Shown one piece after another: positions 12,362 through 24,874 of a stretch of 64,000 nt of DNA (positions within the stretch are counted from its first letter, which is position 1; each line of letters begins with the position of its first letter). This DNA is from Asterella californica (taxonomy: Eukaryota; Streptophyta; Marchantiopsida; Marchantiales; Aytoniaceae): NCBI GenBank assembly GCA_036924285.1, contig JAYKYS010000015.1:4960001-5024000 (forward strand), read 5' to 3'. A program made the position numbers and the translations under genes. The notes under the pieces are model-generated. The model was not told the DNA's origin. It ran no database searches and saw only the letters and a program-made list of their open reading frames with translations.

Positions 12362-12598
12362 CTAATTCATGCTACAGTTAGTAACCTTAAGTTTCGTGCA
12401 CCCCTTAGCAATATGGCCCGCCTCGCTATAATTGTAGCAAGTAAACTTAGCACCATTGCCCTTCTGAGGTGTTTGCCCCTTAGGTTTTACTCTTGTTTGC
12501 TGCCGCTTTGCTGCCGAGGCAGAAGAATCCTTCTGATCCTTCTCACCTCCATCCTACTGTCGCTTGAAGCCCTTGTTCTTCTTCTGAAACTTGTCCGT
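12362..12598 (-). pseudogene. Element B gag C-terminus with damaged zinc knuckle
   Basis: The minus strand reads a lysine/glutamine-rich tail, then CYNYSEAGHIAKGC, a CCHC knuckle whose second cysteine is tyrosine, then a TAG at 12362-12364. An in-frame TAG also follows FKRQ. The upstream gag continues at 45987 after element F is removed with one CCGT copy, giving a continuous frame. Confidence 0.8.
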
Positions 12599-13435
12599 TG
12601 TCGTGTCGTGGACCGGCTCCTATCTGAAATTCAGACTTCGATGCTTGTCGCTCCAAAGACACTCATGAGAAAGACAAGCTAGGCCTTAGCTTACGGACTT
12701 TTGGCATCATTTCAGATCTCCATTTTCATCGCATAGATGGGTAGAGCTCCTTGTCAGCTTTCCATAGGCACTTCGTCTACTTCGTTTAGACACCTAGTGG
12801 AGAAGTTACAAGACTCAAAAGATGGAGAAAACAAGCTAGGCCCCAGCTTATGGACTTTTGGCACAACTTCGGATCTTTGCTTTCATCGCATCAGTGGATA
12901 GAGCTCTTTGTCAGCATTCCATAGGCACTTCTTCTACTTCGTTTGGATGCCTAGTGGAGGAGTTACAAGACTCGAAAGATGGAGAAAACAAGCTAGGCCC
13001 CAGCTTACGGGCTTTTGGCACAATTTCGGATCTCCACTTTGGAGAATTGGAAAGTCCGATACACGGGCGCAAGGTGTCATCGGGTTCAGATTTGTGCAGG
13101 CTACGCACATGTTAAGACGGTTTGAGAAGAGACGGATCAGGGGATGTGTACTGAGAGAAATTGAGACGCAGGAAGGAGATTTGAAGATTTCAATTATCTA
13201 TGAAGGAGAGTTGGACCGTTCGGGCCGTTCCAGAGTCCAAACTTGCTCTCCTTGGATCCATTGGGATCAGAACACCGAGTTTTATAGGAAATTGAAGACG
13301 ATACCAAGTTTCATCAAGCGGTTTAGGAGTTTTGAGTGAAATTGGCTCGCAGGGAAACGCTTGCATCAGGTTTTTCATCGCCTGCGACCTAAAATTGAGT
13401 TGTTCTTCGCGATCGGTGTGCCAAGCTCTTCGTTC
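12599..13435 (+). repeat. Element F 5' LTR, left part
   Basis: Matches the left half of F's 3' LTR (43952 onward) and includes 157-bp tandem units whose AAGCTAGG landmark recurs at 12676, 12833 and 12990. It stops at 13435, where element E begins, and resumes at 38138. GTTC (13432-13435) is the target duplication of E. Confidence 0.85.
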
Positions 13436-13457
13436 TGTGACCCTCAAGCTTGCTACC
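13436..13457 (-). repeat. Remnant of element E 3' LTR
   Basis: TGTGACCCTCAAGCTTGCTA followed by CC matches the corresponding edge of E's 5' LTR (37356 onward) with one difference. It is bounded left by the GTTC duplication and right by an abrupt switch to giant-LTR sequence at about 13458. Confidence 0.8.
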
Positions 13458-16400
13458 AGGTGGTAGGTAGGTCGAAGAAGACACCTAGGGTCGAAACCCC
13501 TAATCTGCGGGGAAGATGCGTGAGGAAGCACATTAGTCACCTTCCAACTTCCCGCAGCACAGTGCGCCTGAAGAAGATCGATTGAGAGAGTGAACTTCGA
13601 GCTAACATTGAGAGAGGAATCGAGTAAGACATCGAGGTAGGAGAGAGTAAGTTGGCAGCTAGGCGAAGGGTGAAATCGGATTGCGGGAGCACAAACAGCA
13701 GAGAGAGCGAAGGTATTTCTGTGGAGCTTCCGAGAAGTTGACAGTGGAGAGTGGCGAGTAGAAGCGAAGGTAGAATCGAGGTGTGGACCGAAATTGACAG
13801 CAGGCGCATTCGAGAGGAGTCTCATTGGAAGCTAGTACAAGAACCAGAAGCGCGCGGAGGTCGAAGGCAACTCGGGAGCCGAAGAAGACTGTAGAGGTTC
13901 TTCCCCCTGTTCTTTTCCCCTTCCCACTTCTTCTCGCCATTTTCTTGGTACTCCTAGCGCTTCCTTGATAGTGTGCAGGCAGCCTGATCGATTACCTCAC
14001 CCCCCATTCTTTATGGTTGAGACATTGGGCGCGGAAGCGCTGCCCAATTTCTGTCAAGATATCTCCTTGCTTCTTCCCGAGCTCAATTCGAGCTTCCCTA
14101 CCCCTAGCCTTCAAATTGGCGAACCCAACTATCAATTTCTCTACCCTACTACCTCTCTGCCCCCGAAACTTGGAATAGAAGACGATTCGGAAGATGGGAA
14201 CATCTTCGGAAGACGCTTCTTGAACTTGACTGTCTTCGAAAGACATCTTCGGAAGACTGTCTTTGGAAGTCGACTGAACATAATTCGTATCAAGAGTAGA
14301 TTTGCTTTGCTTTTGTGTTTAGAGAGACTTGGTACGAAGCCTGAGTGGTGTGGTGAGTTGTTGTGTTATTTCGAGAAGTTGGAACTCGGGAACTAGGCCT
14401 GTGCCTCCCGGTCTTCCAAGCTTCTCAACTCCACATCTTCCTAGAGAGACTAGAAGACTGAAAGGCTGGCAAAATGAGCGAGAAGACGTGAGGGTCCATT
14501 TCGGGTCTCTTCTGTCCGACCCATAGCAGCCGTTCCTTCTTCTTCCCGAACTTAGAAGAGAGTTGTGAGAAGTATTGCTGGCAGAATCCGGAGAGAATGG
14601 TCGAGGGTCATGTCTTCCCATCATGCAGCAAACTTCTTCTGAGTGCGTATGAGAGGTGAGAAGTCAGAAGAACAGAGTGCACATGTCTTGAGTCTGTTGT
14701 GAGGATAGACTGCGCGTAGGAAGAAGAAGACAGGTGAGACCAGTGAAGGGAAGTCTGACTTCGGGAGGTCTTCCGAGAATGACATTGAATCGGAAGTTGT
14801 CCCAAGTGTCTTCCCAGAGGCCACTGTCACCGCAGGAGCCCGCAACCATCTTCTGAACCTTTCTCATACTCTACTTCTCGCATATCTTGTATCTTCTGAT
14901 AGGAAGTAGGATGTAATGCAAGGTGGGTTGTCTTCTTGGTAATCCATGCGAGGCCTTGCTTAGATAGGATTGTTTAGATATAGCTCGGAAGACGAGAGCT
15001 ATCTAGGAAGTACTGTTAGAATCCCGGAAGACGGAGTAGCTGTCTTCTGGAAGACTAGTTTCGTCTTCTGAGAGTGGAAGCTAGACTGTGGGCACTCGGG
15101 AAGGACTGAGCCTTCAGCTCATAGTAGGTGCTTGTGGTTTAGTGCAGCAGATCTTCCAGGTATGTCGATGCATCCGCGAGGCTTGGTGTTACCAGCGACA
15201 GAATTGGCCGAGGCCACTCCTTTCCTCAAGGAGTTGGGTCTCGACTTCTTCCTGTGGGACTGGAACCTCGCAGATCAAGGGCTTCTGGAGGAGGTATGGG
15301 TCGCGTTACCACCGCGTAACCGTGTACCTGCAAAGGCAGGAGTTGCTCGGGGAAGACCATCTTCCTGGACAGAAGACTGGTGGCGTAATGCGTTTCACAG
15401 GCCTGAGACCGAGAACCGAGGATATTGGTACGAGAAGAAGATCTTGCCGAGGACTGTGAGTTCATGGCATGTGCCTGGGAGTACCACCTACCTTTTCGTG
15501 GAAGACAGGCAGGGGAGGAACGGTTGGAAGATAGAGTCTTACCGGGAGCCGAAGAAGCGTTTTCTGGCGAAGTTGTTTCTGCATCTTTTCCCCAAGGGAA
15601 AAGCGCAGAAGACAAAGTACTTAGGAGATCAGGACGTGGAGTTCCTGGAATCAGTGTGGGATGACAGAGTGCCAATCTACTGGGACGCGTACATCCACAA
15701 CTATGTACAGACGGAGCTAGCATACTTGGGTACCCCGGCGGGAGGACATCTGACGCCCTTCTTCTGCTACTTGTATGTAGTCATGGGGGATCTTAGGGAA
15801 GATCAGCTGGCAGTGTATGGGCCAACGGAGCAACAGGAGGTGAAGGAGGAGACCTCGGAAGACGATGACCGAGAGGCAGCAGCAACGCCCCCTCCCACTC
15901 TGATGCCACAGCTGAGACCCGGCTCTCACCAGAAGACGCTTCTGGTGAGGGAAGACGAGTCTAGTGGGTCGGAAGACGCCACGTCAGTGAGGAAGATGGG
16001 TCACAGAAGTGTACCGAGGACACCCATCTCCCTCATCCATTCAGGATCGGAGTTGGACTCGGAGGAAGACTTGCTGAGTACCCGATCGGAGCAGAAGACA
16101 GCTTCTGTAACACCTGGGAGTCTTCCGAAGACTCCAGAAGACGAAGGATGGATGGGTACTCCTACTGCGATGCGAGGAAGCGCAAAGAGGAGAGCCGCTC
16201 CTGCCACGAGGAGTCTTCCACCCCGGAAGATGAGAAGAGTAGCTTCTTCTCGTGCGCAGAAGATGAAGGCCGTAGTGGTGGAAGAGGCTCCCTTGCCTCT
16301 GGAAGACGAAGTCGACACCATCGAGCGAGTGGTGGGGATGAACTTGTCTTCTGCAGGAAGACGACAGGAGGAGTTCAGTGCCTACTTCCAGAAGGAGATC

Positions 16401-19084
16401 CAGTCCGCTATGGAGTTGCTGGAAAGGAGAGCGAGGGCACAGGAGAAGCCCTTACAGCCTGGATTCGGCCTGCGCACCTTGCTGCGACAGGAAGACAGCC
16501 AGCAGAAGACGGAGTCGCTAGAAGCTAGTCTCCGCACCACGGAGAAGCTTGCAGCCAGGTACAAGGCGGAAGCAGCCGCTTCTGCCAAGGAGTCGATGCA
16601 ACTTCGGAAGAGCAACCAGGAGTTGCAGACGCGAGTGCAGTAGCGTGATCAGGAAGTTCTCCGAGTACGGGAGAAGATCACTGCCCTCGCAGAAGAGCAG
16701 ACCACTTGGAAGATGCAGCGAGAAGCCGCAGAGGGAAGCAGCGGAAGCTCGTGCTCGGAAGATGCTAGCTCAGTTGGTAGAAGCGCTTCGGAAGAAGTTC
16801 AACTTCACCGCGGGTAAGAAGTTACTTACCTTAGCTAGGGAATGGGACAGCGGGTCCAAGACGAGGTTGGTGGAATGCAGAGATAGCATGTTCAGGTACC
16901 TGGATAGACAGATAGAAGGAGTGAAGACACTTTATGATCTTCCCTCACTTCCGACACCTGCAACCGCATCTTCCCAAGCCCCAGCACCCTCGACTGGATC
17001 CGGAATGGAGAAGGAGGAGTTCGATCTCGCTGTACACTTGGTGGTGATAGCGTTGGAAGACGAGAAGACTCCAGAAGATGCCCCGGAAGACATGATGTCT
17101 TCTGGAAGACAGGAAGACGAGCCGTCTTCCCAGGTATTCCGCGTGGAGGAAGCGACTTCCCCGGACCCCTATGAGATCGTCATGGTCCCTAGTACTGCAT
17201 CTGTGCCTCAGAAGACCGAAGACGCACCATTCGACTCGTCTTCCCAGAAGACCATTCCGTCTTCTGAAGTCGAAGCCGAGGAAGACGCAGCCGCAGAAAC
17301 AGCAGGGCCAGCGAAGAGCGAGGAGAGGGAAGCTACCTCAGTGGTACCCGAGGTAAGTGCAGGGCTTCCCAGCCCATCAGAAGTCGAGGTAGTAGCTCCG
17401 GTAGGAGCAGATCATGTAGAGATTACCACCGAGCAATCAGAGTAGTTAGCAAACTCAATTGACACTTCCAGATTTAGTAGGATTGGACATGCTATCTTAA
17501 GGGTGGCAGTTTTCTATGTAAAAATAGTTAGGATCCCATGTGGCAGCATAGGTAGCTAGGAGTAACACAGTGGAGGGCTAATTGGGAAGAGGGACCACAT
17601 GCATGTGAGGTGACAACCTCTTGTCAGCGCCTCTCTCTCTCTCCCTGGTGGTCGCCTCCCCTGACTCTCGAGGCAGATGGTTAAGTAGGATAGCAGGGTA
17701 GGAGAAAAGCTCTCTGAGAGCTCTGCCAGTTCTGTAGAATTCGGCAGTAACTGAACATACACACCGATTCTACAGGCAGGCGAGACACATTAGAGCAGAG
17801 ACAGTCTTAGCACACTACACCCGTTGTTGGAAACATACAAATAGTCTTGGAATATACAGGAGGGGTCTGCATACTCGCACCAGCAGTGGTTCGAAGATGT
17901 AGATAGAGGTAGTGGACAGTCCAAGAACAGGGAACGGCATCCTCGTGCAGTCCTGTTAGCTAGGCTGGTGTGTCGAGGAGTAGACGCAGGAAGTAGCGGG
18001 AGTGAGCTTCCCAATGCCATTGTGACTTCTTCTCGGGGAATAGATTGTGGATTTGAGTGCAGCAGCTTCGCTCATGTCTTCTGGGTGGTGGAATGTATTG
18101 AATTCGCTCCCAATTGTGCATGGGAAGTGTTCTTCTTGAGTGGCGATGAATGTCAACAGTTGTGGAGTGTAGCTTGACTCGTTCAGTAGAGCACTTGGGA
18201 TCTACGTACGAACGGTCTTCTGGGTAAGTGATCACAGAAGACAGAGCAGTCAGAGCAGCAAAGTGAAGAAGAAAGAAGACTTCTTCCCGCAACAGAAGAC
18301 GACATCCTCGAGTAGAAGACGGTGCCACAGTACTCACGTTTGTTGTCTTCCTCCCCAAACTATTACAAGCAGGGATGGCTTGTTAGTCAGGATCCGGACT
18401 AGAAGCCTGTCGGAATCTTAATTGCCCTTTTTCATCCTGGTTTCTCTTGTTTGGATTTCTTCTTCTTCCCATCTTTTCCCATCTTCTCCCATCTTCCCCA
18501 TCTTCTTACCTTCTTCTAGTGAGCTTCCGATACTTCTATTGAGCTTCCGTGAAGGTGAATGTCGTTGTAGTGCTGTAGGAAGACAACTTCCGTAGGCAGA
18601 AGCCTGGGAAGGCTACAGGGGGCATACACCCTGTGATTAATCTAACCCGATTGTAATGTGAGTGTGAGAATAAGGTGTAATGACTGTTACTAGTCGACTT
18701 CTGCGAAGCAGGACAGCCTTCTGGAGGTGTGAGAAGACGAGCTAAACCCCCAGAAGACGAGAATCGCTTCGGGAAGACGGTATCGAGAAGACCGGAAGAA
18801 GCAACCTGGAAGCAGGAAGATCGTCTTCCTGAGCTTCTTTGTGAATAGTTGTGTGATATTGTAATTGGTAGTTGTTTGTTTAGGTCCAGAGCACCATTTG
18901 GCGTGTCTGGAAGACGTGTTGGTTTGTGTGGTTTTGTGAGAAGACGGGCTTTTTAGACAAAACCCATGTGTTTGTGTGTTTGAACAGATCTTAGAACTTA
19001 GAGCAGCATTACTTGTGCAAATCCTCTGTGGGAACGATATCTTGTATACTAAATGGGCAAAAGGAGAAATCCTTCGTCACTACA
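13458..19084 (+). repeat. Giant LTR of element A (5' truncated)
   Basis: Aligns throughout with S1 from about 28135 to 33789, with only scattered differences by eye. It ends ...CACTACA at 19084, exactly where S1 and S2 end at their target duplications, and is followed by non-LTR sequence leading to the primer site. It contains the LTR-borne frame (15162-17445) and dense GAAGAC/GTCTTC hexamers. Besides that frame and a conserved 143-codon frame (13965-14396) I see no genes in it. Confidence 0.85.
15162..17445 (+). pseudogene. LTR-borne long ORF (ORF-L), element A copy
   Basis: Frame from ATG 15162 (or 15168, MHPRGLVLPA) to TAG at 17443-17445, broken by TAG at 16641-16643 where S1 has CAG and by a frameshift near 16,720. 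Domains by eye: a conserved N-terminal ~230 residues (LKELGLDFFLWDWN, SWTEDWWRNAFH, YREPKKRFLAKLFLHLFPKGK, TPAGGHLTPFFCYLY), an acidic Ser/Pro-rich linker, a basic patch (KRRAAPATRSLPPRKMRR) like a nuclear localisation signal, a coiled coil rich in E/K/A/Q, a KKFNFTAGKKLLTLAREWDS segment, and an acidic C-terminus. I do not recognise the family. Unlike the S1 and S2 copies, this one reads CAG rather than TAG at 16258-16260. Confidence 0.65.
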
Positions 19085-19465
19085 TATAGTGAGGAACCAT
19101 TTTTGACGCCGCTGCCAGGGATTTCATCTTAGTAACTTCTGTTCTAAGCTTCCTGGATTTGTGTGTCATTAGTTAGGTTCGTTTCGAACTAACTTCGATT
19201 GTAGTTGAATGTGTTGTGGGACTCTATCTTGCTAGAAGACGGAAACCGCAACCAGAAGCTGATAAGATACATCAGGGGAAGTTGGAAGAAGCCGCTTCCC
19301 TGCTTCCAAGAACTCCTTGGAAGACTCGATCTCGGAAGATTGCAGTGAGTGCAACCAGAAGCAGGAGAAGAAGACGTTCTGAACTTGTGATCGGTTGTTC
19401 GGTCATTTGGTCTATCGGATCTAGTGGTAGAAGAATAGAGACATCTGTTCTCAGTACTCTGGTGG
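19085..19465 (+). other. Leader of element A with a tRNA-Asp-like primer site
   Basis: TGACGCCGCTGCCAGGGA at 19104-19121 resembles the plant tRNA-Asp primer site TGGCGCCGTTGCCGGGGA with three mismatches. It lies 19 bases after the LTR end, farther than usual. The LTR edge and first leader bases form the inverted repeat CACTA-CATA-TAGTG. The rest has no supported gene. Confidence 0.5.
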
Positions 19466-21754
19466 ATGCCTCCGACTGGAGGAAGAAGCAGAAGACGCAC
19501 GGGTAAAGATCCTGAGTGGGTTAACTCACCCCAGCGAACCGCTTCTAGAGAGCAGCGGATATCCCTGAGACACCAAAAGAAAGAAGAAGAGCTCAGGAAG
19601 ATCCGATCGGTAGAGTTGGAAGAGCCTTCCATCTCGAGCATAATCTTTGGCGAAGACAGAAGCCAACCGGTTGATCACGTGTATAAAGTAGATTTCGGTA
19701 CTGGTTACTCGGAAGACGTCTTCCCAAGTGCGGGAGAAGCTTCTTAAGGTGAGGGAAGACTGGAGGAGATTGTTCCAGACGTCTCGGGAGGTAGCAGTGA
19801 CAGTAGCTCTGACTCAGAAGACGATCTTCGTGATTCAGACAGGCCTGGACCTTCGAGAAGACCATCTCCACCACCTGGACCTGAGGAAGAAAGAAGTTGG
19901 CAGCCGCACCAGCCGGCAGTCAACATGACTTCCCACACTCGGCAGAAGTATCATCCGTACGACGATGATGATGATGCGGACGACTTCATCACGATGTTCG
20001 AAACCATCTCTAGATCCAACAAGGAAGACGCTGATGTTGACAGACTCCGTGTATTTCCCAGTTTGATCAAAGAGAAAGGAAGGAAGTGGATGAGTAAAAC
20101 GTTGGATGATGTTGTAGTAATGACCGCTTGGGCTACTCTGAAGGCAGCTTTTCTGAAGAGATTCAGAGGAGTGGGCTACGATCGTATGACCCTCATAGAG
20201 CTCAGAGGCTCGAACGGAAGAAGAAAGAAACACTGCGGGATTACACCGAGAGGTTTGAAGATCTCTTGGATCACATCCCTCGGAACCAAGGAAGACCCGG
20301 CTACTGTGCTCAGCAAGATGTGGACTGGTACTTGGGAGGATTGTCTCAGGATATGGAATTGTACTGCAGAAGAGGAGGAGGTGATGATTTAGCGGAGGTA
20401 CAGAAGCATGCCGAGCAGTATGAAACCTCGAGCATCACTCGGAATATGACAAAAGACAAAGGGAAGACCTCGAAGAAGTCCAAGAAGTCGAAGAAGTCTT
20501 CCCGGAAGTCCAAGAAGAAGTCCAAGTCCACTGAAACTGATAACAGTGATTCGGAAGCAGCCTCTACTTCTGAAGAGTCTACTGTCGAAAGTTCAGAATC
20601 CGAATCTGAACAAGAGAAGAAGACGCGGAAGAAGAAGAAGGAGAAGACGCGAGCAAGGGAGGAAGTTGTGCAGAAGATGCCTCAAACTCAGATCATTCAG
20701 TCTGCACCTGATCCCCGCATCGATGAGGTTCTGAAGCAGTTTGCCGACCTGAAAGTTCATCTTCTGAACCAGAAGGATAAGCGGAAGCAGCCTACGGCTT
20801 CCCGGCCAAACCTTTGGTGCAACCTTTGTAACTCTTCTGGACACACCAGAGATCAGTGTACGCAGGACCAAGCTGTCAACTGGGCAGGATGGGAAGAAGA
20901 CGATGAGAGATATCTACACGATCCCAGTGGGGAAACTTGCTATAGGATCGAGACGATACAACCCTTCACTCCTACGCCTCCCGCCCAATATAATCGTTAT
21001 GTACCGAGGGATAGAGCTAGCAATGTACAGACCAGGACGCCCTGGCAGCCTTCTTCATCACAACGACCTCTCAACCCTCTTCCTGGAGCGTGCAATAATT
21101 GTGGAGAGACAGGACACTGGTGGTCCACCTGTCCTCATTCCGAGAAGACAGATTGGGCAAGTGCCCTTGTGTGGGAACTGTAAGGAAGCCGGTCATTTCA
21201 CAGGGAATTGTCCTCAGACCTTACGACCACGACAAATGGTGAGATTTGCAGATACCACACCTCCTGCAGAAGCTGCATCATCTTCTAAGCTCGAGTTAGC
21301 AGTGGTACAGCACATCACGGTAGAAGAAGAAGATCCTGAGGATTGTACGGATTGTCTCCATATCGAGAAAGACGAACCAGACCCCGGGAAGCGCGAAGGA
21401 AAGAAACCTCAGCTGCAGAAGACGACTGCAGCTCAGAAGATGAAGACACCTGAAGAAGCGTCATCTCTCACTTTGACGGATGGTACTGTTTGGAATCCTG
21501 ATCCGAATTCAGATAGTTGGCCTCCGGAGGAAGTTTTGGATGAAGCTGTGTTCAAGGTAAGTACCAGAAGCAAAGGGAAGTCAGAATCTCGCCAGAAGGA
21601 CGTCAAGAAGAAGAAGCAGCATAAGGAGAGGTCATCTTCTCCTGAGCGGCCATCTTCTCCTACTTACGACCGAGAAGATCTGAAGTACTTTGCTCCTGAC
21701 ATAAGACAAGAGGTTGAAGCGATCATGCAAGAAGAGCTGGAGAAGATAGTATAG
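19466..21754 (+). pseudogene. Element A gag (broken)
   Basis: The frame starts at or before 19466, meets TAA at 19745-19747, and continues through an Asp/Ser/Pro-rich region to the capsid-like part (DDFITMFETISR, KWMSKTLDD, FLKRFRG). It shifts near 20,210 to the frame with TLRDYTERFEDLLDHI, then a long Lys/Ser tract, then two zinc knuckles (CNLCNSSGHTRDQC, CNNCGETGHWWSTC). A second shift near 21,140 returns to the first frame with a third knuckle (CGNCKEAGHFTGNC). TAG at 21752-21754 is followed in frame by the protease region. Gag would form the virus-like particle and bind RNA. The three knuckles and the KKSKKSKKSS-type tract are notable. Confidence 0.8.
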
Positions 21755-22384
21755 CAGCTTCCTACACCGACTACGGCGACACCTGTCTCACGGGAACAGC
21801 CTCCAGTCGAGGGAAGACACTCTTCTGGTCTTCCACCTAAGGAAGCAGCTACTACATCTTCTCTGTTGGAAACACCAGTCACTCTTCTAAAAAGATCTCC
21901 TTACGACTTCTTGCGAGACTTGTGGAATCAGAAGACGGATGTGACCTTCCAACAGCTGTTGGATGACAACGCTGGTTACAGGAAGTTGTTACAATCTGTG
22001 CTCCGAGGATCGAGGAAGAGGAGGGCAGCTAAACTTCCCAAGAGCACCCGGATCCTAAGAATAGAGCATGAGGACTTGGGAGCCCCAGAACTTGATATGG
22101 AGATCCATGGCTGTCTTCTGAAGAAGGTACCCATTGATTCCGGCTCCGGAGTTAACATCATGACGGAAGAAACGACGCATGCCCTAGGCTTCACTGAGTT
22201 CCAGCCTACTCCGAGAATTCTCAGAATGGCGGACCAGACCAGAAGATGACCTTTGGGGCAACTGAAAGATGTCCTCACGGTAATTGGTGGAGTATCTTTT
22301 TACCTCACCTACATCATTTTACGACATGTAGCTAAGGTTGGATATCAAGTGTTGATATGAAGACCATGGCTGTATGCTGCAAAT
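21755..22384 (+). pseudogene. Element A aspartic protease region (broken)
   Basis: In the same frame as gag and RT. IDSGSGVNIM carries the D-S-G active site at about 22135-22165, preceded by MEIHGCLLKKV and followed by LGFTEF. A GRPWL-like segment that ends many plant gypsy proteases is present as RPWLYAANV after a TGA at 22358-22360. Another TGA lies at 22247-22249. It would cleave the gag-pol polyprotein. Confidence 0.7.
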
Positions 22385-24874
22385 GTGAATACCGAATGGA
22401 GAAGGCATCGTTTGAGATTTCCCAATCCTACACCCAAGTCAGGTGAGAAGAGTAAGGTCTCGCTTCCTTGGATCAAGATTGGACACCAAGGTGAAACTCC
22501 GTCTACAACAGAGGGGTACACTTCAGAAGACTCGGCTGCGTCTTCTGACAGTGATGAACGGTATAATGAGTTTATGGTGAATAACGTGTGTACTACAGAA
22601 GAAGCAGAGAAAGTGGAAGATGTGATATGTGGATACATTGAGTGCTACGAGATTGCGGAAGAAGAGCTTCCAGAAGACGAGAATACCGTCTTCCCTTCGG
22701 AAGATCCGATAGTTGGTCTTCCAGAAGACGAGAATACCGTCTTCTCTTCGGAAGGTCCGACAGTTGGTCTTCCAGAAGACGAATCTGAACTAGAAGAAGC
22801 TCCCAAACCGGAATACTTCGGTGCTAGTGAGTACAGCCACACTGAAGGAATGGTGAACCCGGATGATCTCCAAGAGATGGAGGTTGCTCCTGGGAAGAAG
22901 CTGAAGCTTTCCAAGGTGATCGAGGGCCAGCAGTTGGAAGACTTTCGAGAACTTCTAACGGAGTTCCAGGATGTCTTCGCGTGGACCATAGAAGACATGA
23001 AGGGCATACCTCGAGAGTTGGGAGAGCATCGCATCGACTTGCTGGAGGGCGTTGTTCCTGCATGGCAGAGGCAGTATCGGCTCAACCCCAAGTACTCGCT
23101 TCTGGTGAAGGACCAAATTGACCAATACCTGAAGGCAGGAGTCATCTTCCCAGTACTTAGCAGTGAGTGGGTAGCTCCCATTGTCATCATGCCGAAGAAG
23201 CAGACAGGGAAGATCCGAGTGTGTCAGGACCTCCGGAAGCTGAACTTGGCCACGAAGAAGGATCATCACCCTTTACCATTCACCGACTCTGTGTTAGACC
23301 AGGTAGCAGGACATGAGTTCTACAGCTTCCTAGATGGGTATTCTGGGTACAACCAAGTTTCAATCAGAGAAGAAGACAAGTCGAAAACCACTTTCACTAC
23401 TGATTGGGGCACGTACGCGTACAATCAAATGCCGTTTGGTTTATGCAACGCACCCGCCACGTTCCAGAGGTTGATGATTACAATCTTCAAGGAGTATCTT
23501 CGCACCTTTATGGAGATTTTCTTGGATGATTTCTGTGTGTTTGGATCGAGAAAAGACCACTTGATATTTCTGAGGAAGTGTTTTCTGAAGTGTAGAGAAC
23601 ATCGTTTGGCACTTCACCCTGAGAAATGCTTCTTTGGTATGTCAGAGGGGATCTTGCTAGGACATAGGATTTCCGGAAGAGGTATAGAAGTCGACTGTGC
23701 TAAGGTGGAAGTCATCATGAAACTCCACCCACCTGCTAACCTGACACAGTTGAGAAGCTTCCTTGGCAACGTAGGATACTACAGGAGGTTTATTGACAGG
23801 TACGCAGAGGTAGCAGGAAGACTCACTAAGTTGCTGAAGAAAGACGAACCATACATTTGGTCTTCTGAGCAGCAGGAAGCATTCGAAGAAATGAAGAGGC
23901 TTTTGTCGGAATCCCCTGTCCTACGGCCGCCTGATTGGGAAAGAGTCTTCCACATTTATGTGGATGTTTCTGCTTTTGCCATCGGGGTGGTGTTGAGTCA
24001 GAAAGATGAGAAGAAGAAGGATTACCTCATCTACTACGCGGGAAGACAACTCAGTGATGCAGAGAAGAAGTACTCGACAACCGAAAGGGAGTGTCTTGGC
24101 ATGATTTACTCCTGTAGGAAGTTTAGACACTATCTTCTGGCAAACCCGTTTGTCTTCTATGTAGATCACTTCTCTTTGAAACATCTAGTAAAGAAAGCAG
24201 ATTTGTCTGGCAGGATAGCTAGGTGGATTCTCCTACTCCAGGAATTTACTTACACAGTTGAGTACAGGCCCGGAAGACAGCATGTTAATGCTGACTACCT
24301 ATCCAGGTTGGAGACAGAACGACGAGAAAATGAAGTGGAAGACGAGTTTCCTGATGAGAAGTTGTTTTCAGTTTTCGCAGAGACACTTTCATCTGAGGGG
24401 GGGCGTACCGCCTGCTTCCCAGAAGACGAGACTAGATCTTCTGATCCAGTCTTTACGACTTCCACAGAAGAGTCGATCTTCCAGGACTTGAGAAGGTTCT
24501 TAGAAGACCAACAGTATCCCGAGGGAATGGATGCGGAGCAGAAGGCCGTCTTCTTACACAAGGCAGGTCCATATGCTATCTTCCAGGATATCCTGTTTCG
24601 AAAGGGACATGACGAGAAGTTGAGAAGATGTCTCGAGCCGTCAGAGATAAAAGCAGTGATCACAGGTCTTCACTACGAAGATGCTGGAGGTCACTACGGA
24701 TTGAAGACCACAGTGAAGAAGATGCTAGACGCCGGATACTGGTGGCCAACTATGTACCGAGACACTTTCCAGGAGATCAGGAAGTGCGATGCATGCCAGA
24801 GGGTGGGAAGACCGACCGCTACAACAAGGTGGCCTCTTACTCCCATTCTTCCGCTTGCCCCGTTCGAAAAGTGA
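22385..24874 (+). pseudogene. Element A reverse transcriptase, RNase H and integrase zinc domain
   Basis: An 829-codon open stretch. An acidic N-terminal extension contains 2.3 copies of a 17-residue repeat (LPEDENTVF...). RT runs from about residue 260 to 500 (SSEWVAPIVIMPKK, HHPLPFTDSVLDQV, MPFGLCNAPATFQR, and the palm motif FLDDF near residue 378). RNase H begins at YVDVSAFAIGVVLSQ near 524 and includes TTERECLGMIYSCRKFRHYL and HVNADYLSRLE. The integrase H-H-C-C domain follows (HYEDAGGHYG...CDACQRVG). It ends at a TGA where the family has the tryptophan of WGIDFVGP. This is the best preserved part of element A. Confidence 0.85.
22667..22785 (+). repeat. 51-bp in-frame tandem repeat in element A pol
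   Basis: Copies begin CTTCCAGAAGACGA at 22667, 22718 and 22769 (third partial). Each encodes LPEDENTVF followed by SEDPIVG or SEGPTVG. Each unit carries GAAGAC and GTCTTC, so the hexamer enrichment of the family is spread here by unit duplication. Confidence 0.9.

Noticed and set aside
12413..12682. Plus-strand frame of 89 codons
   Set aside because: Antisense to element B gag and crosses the F insertion point.
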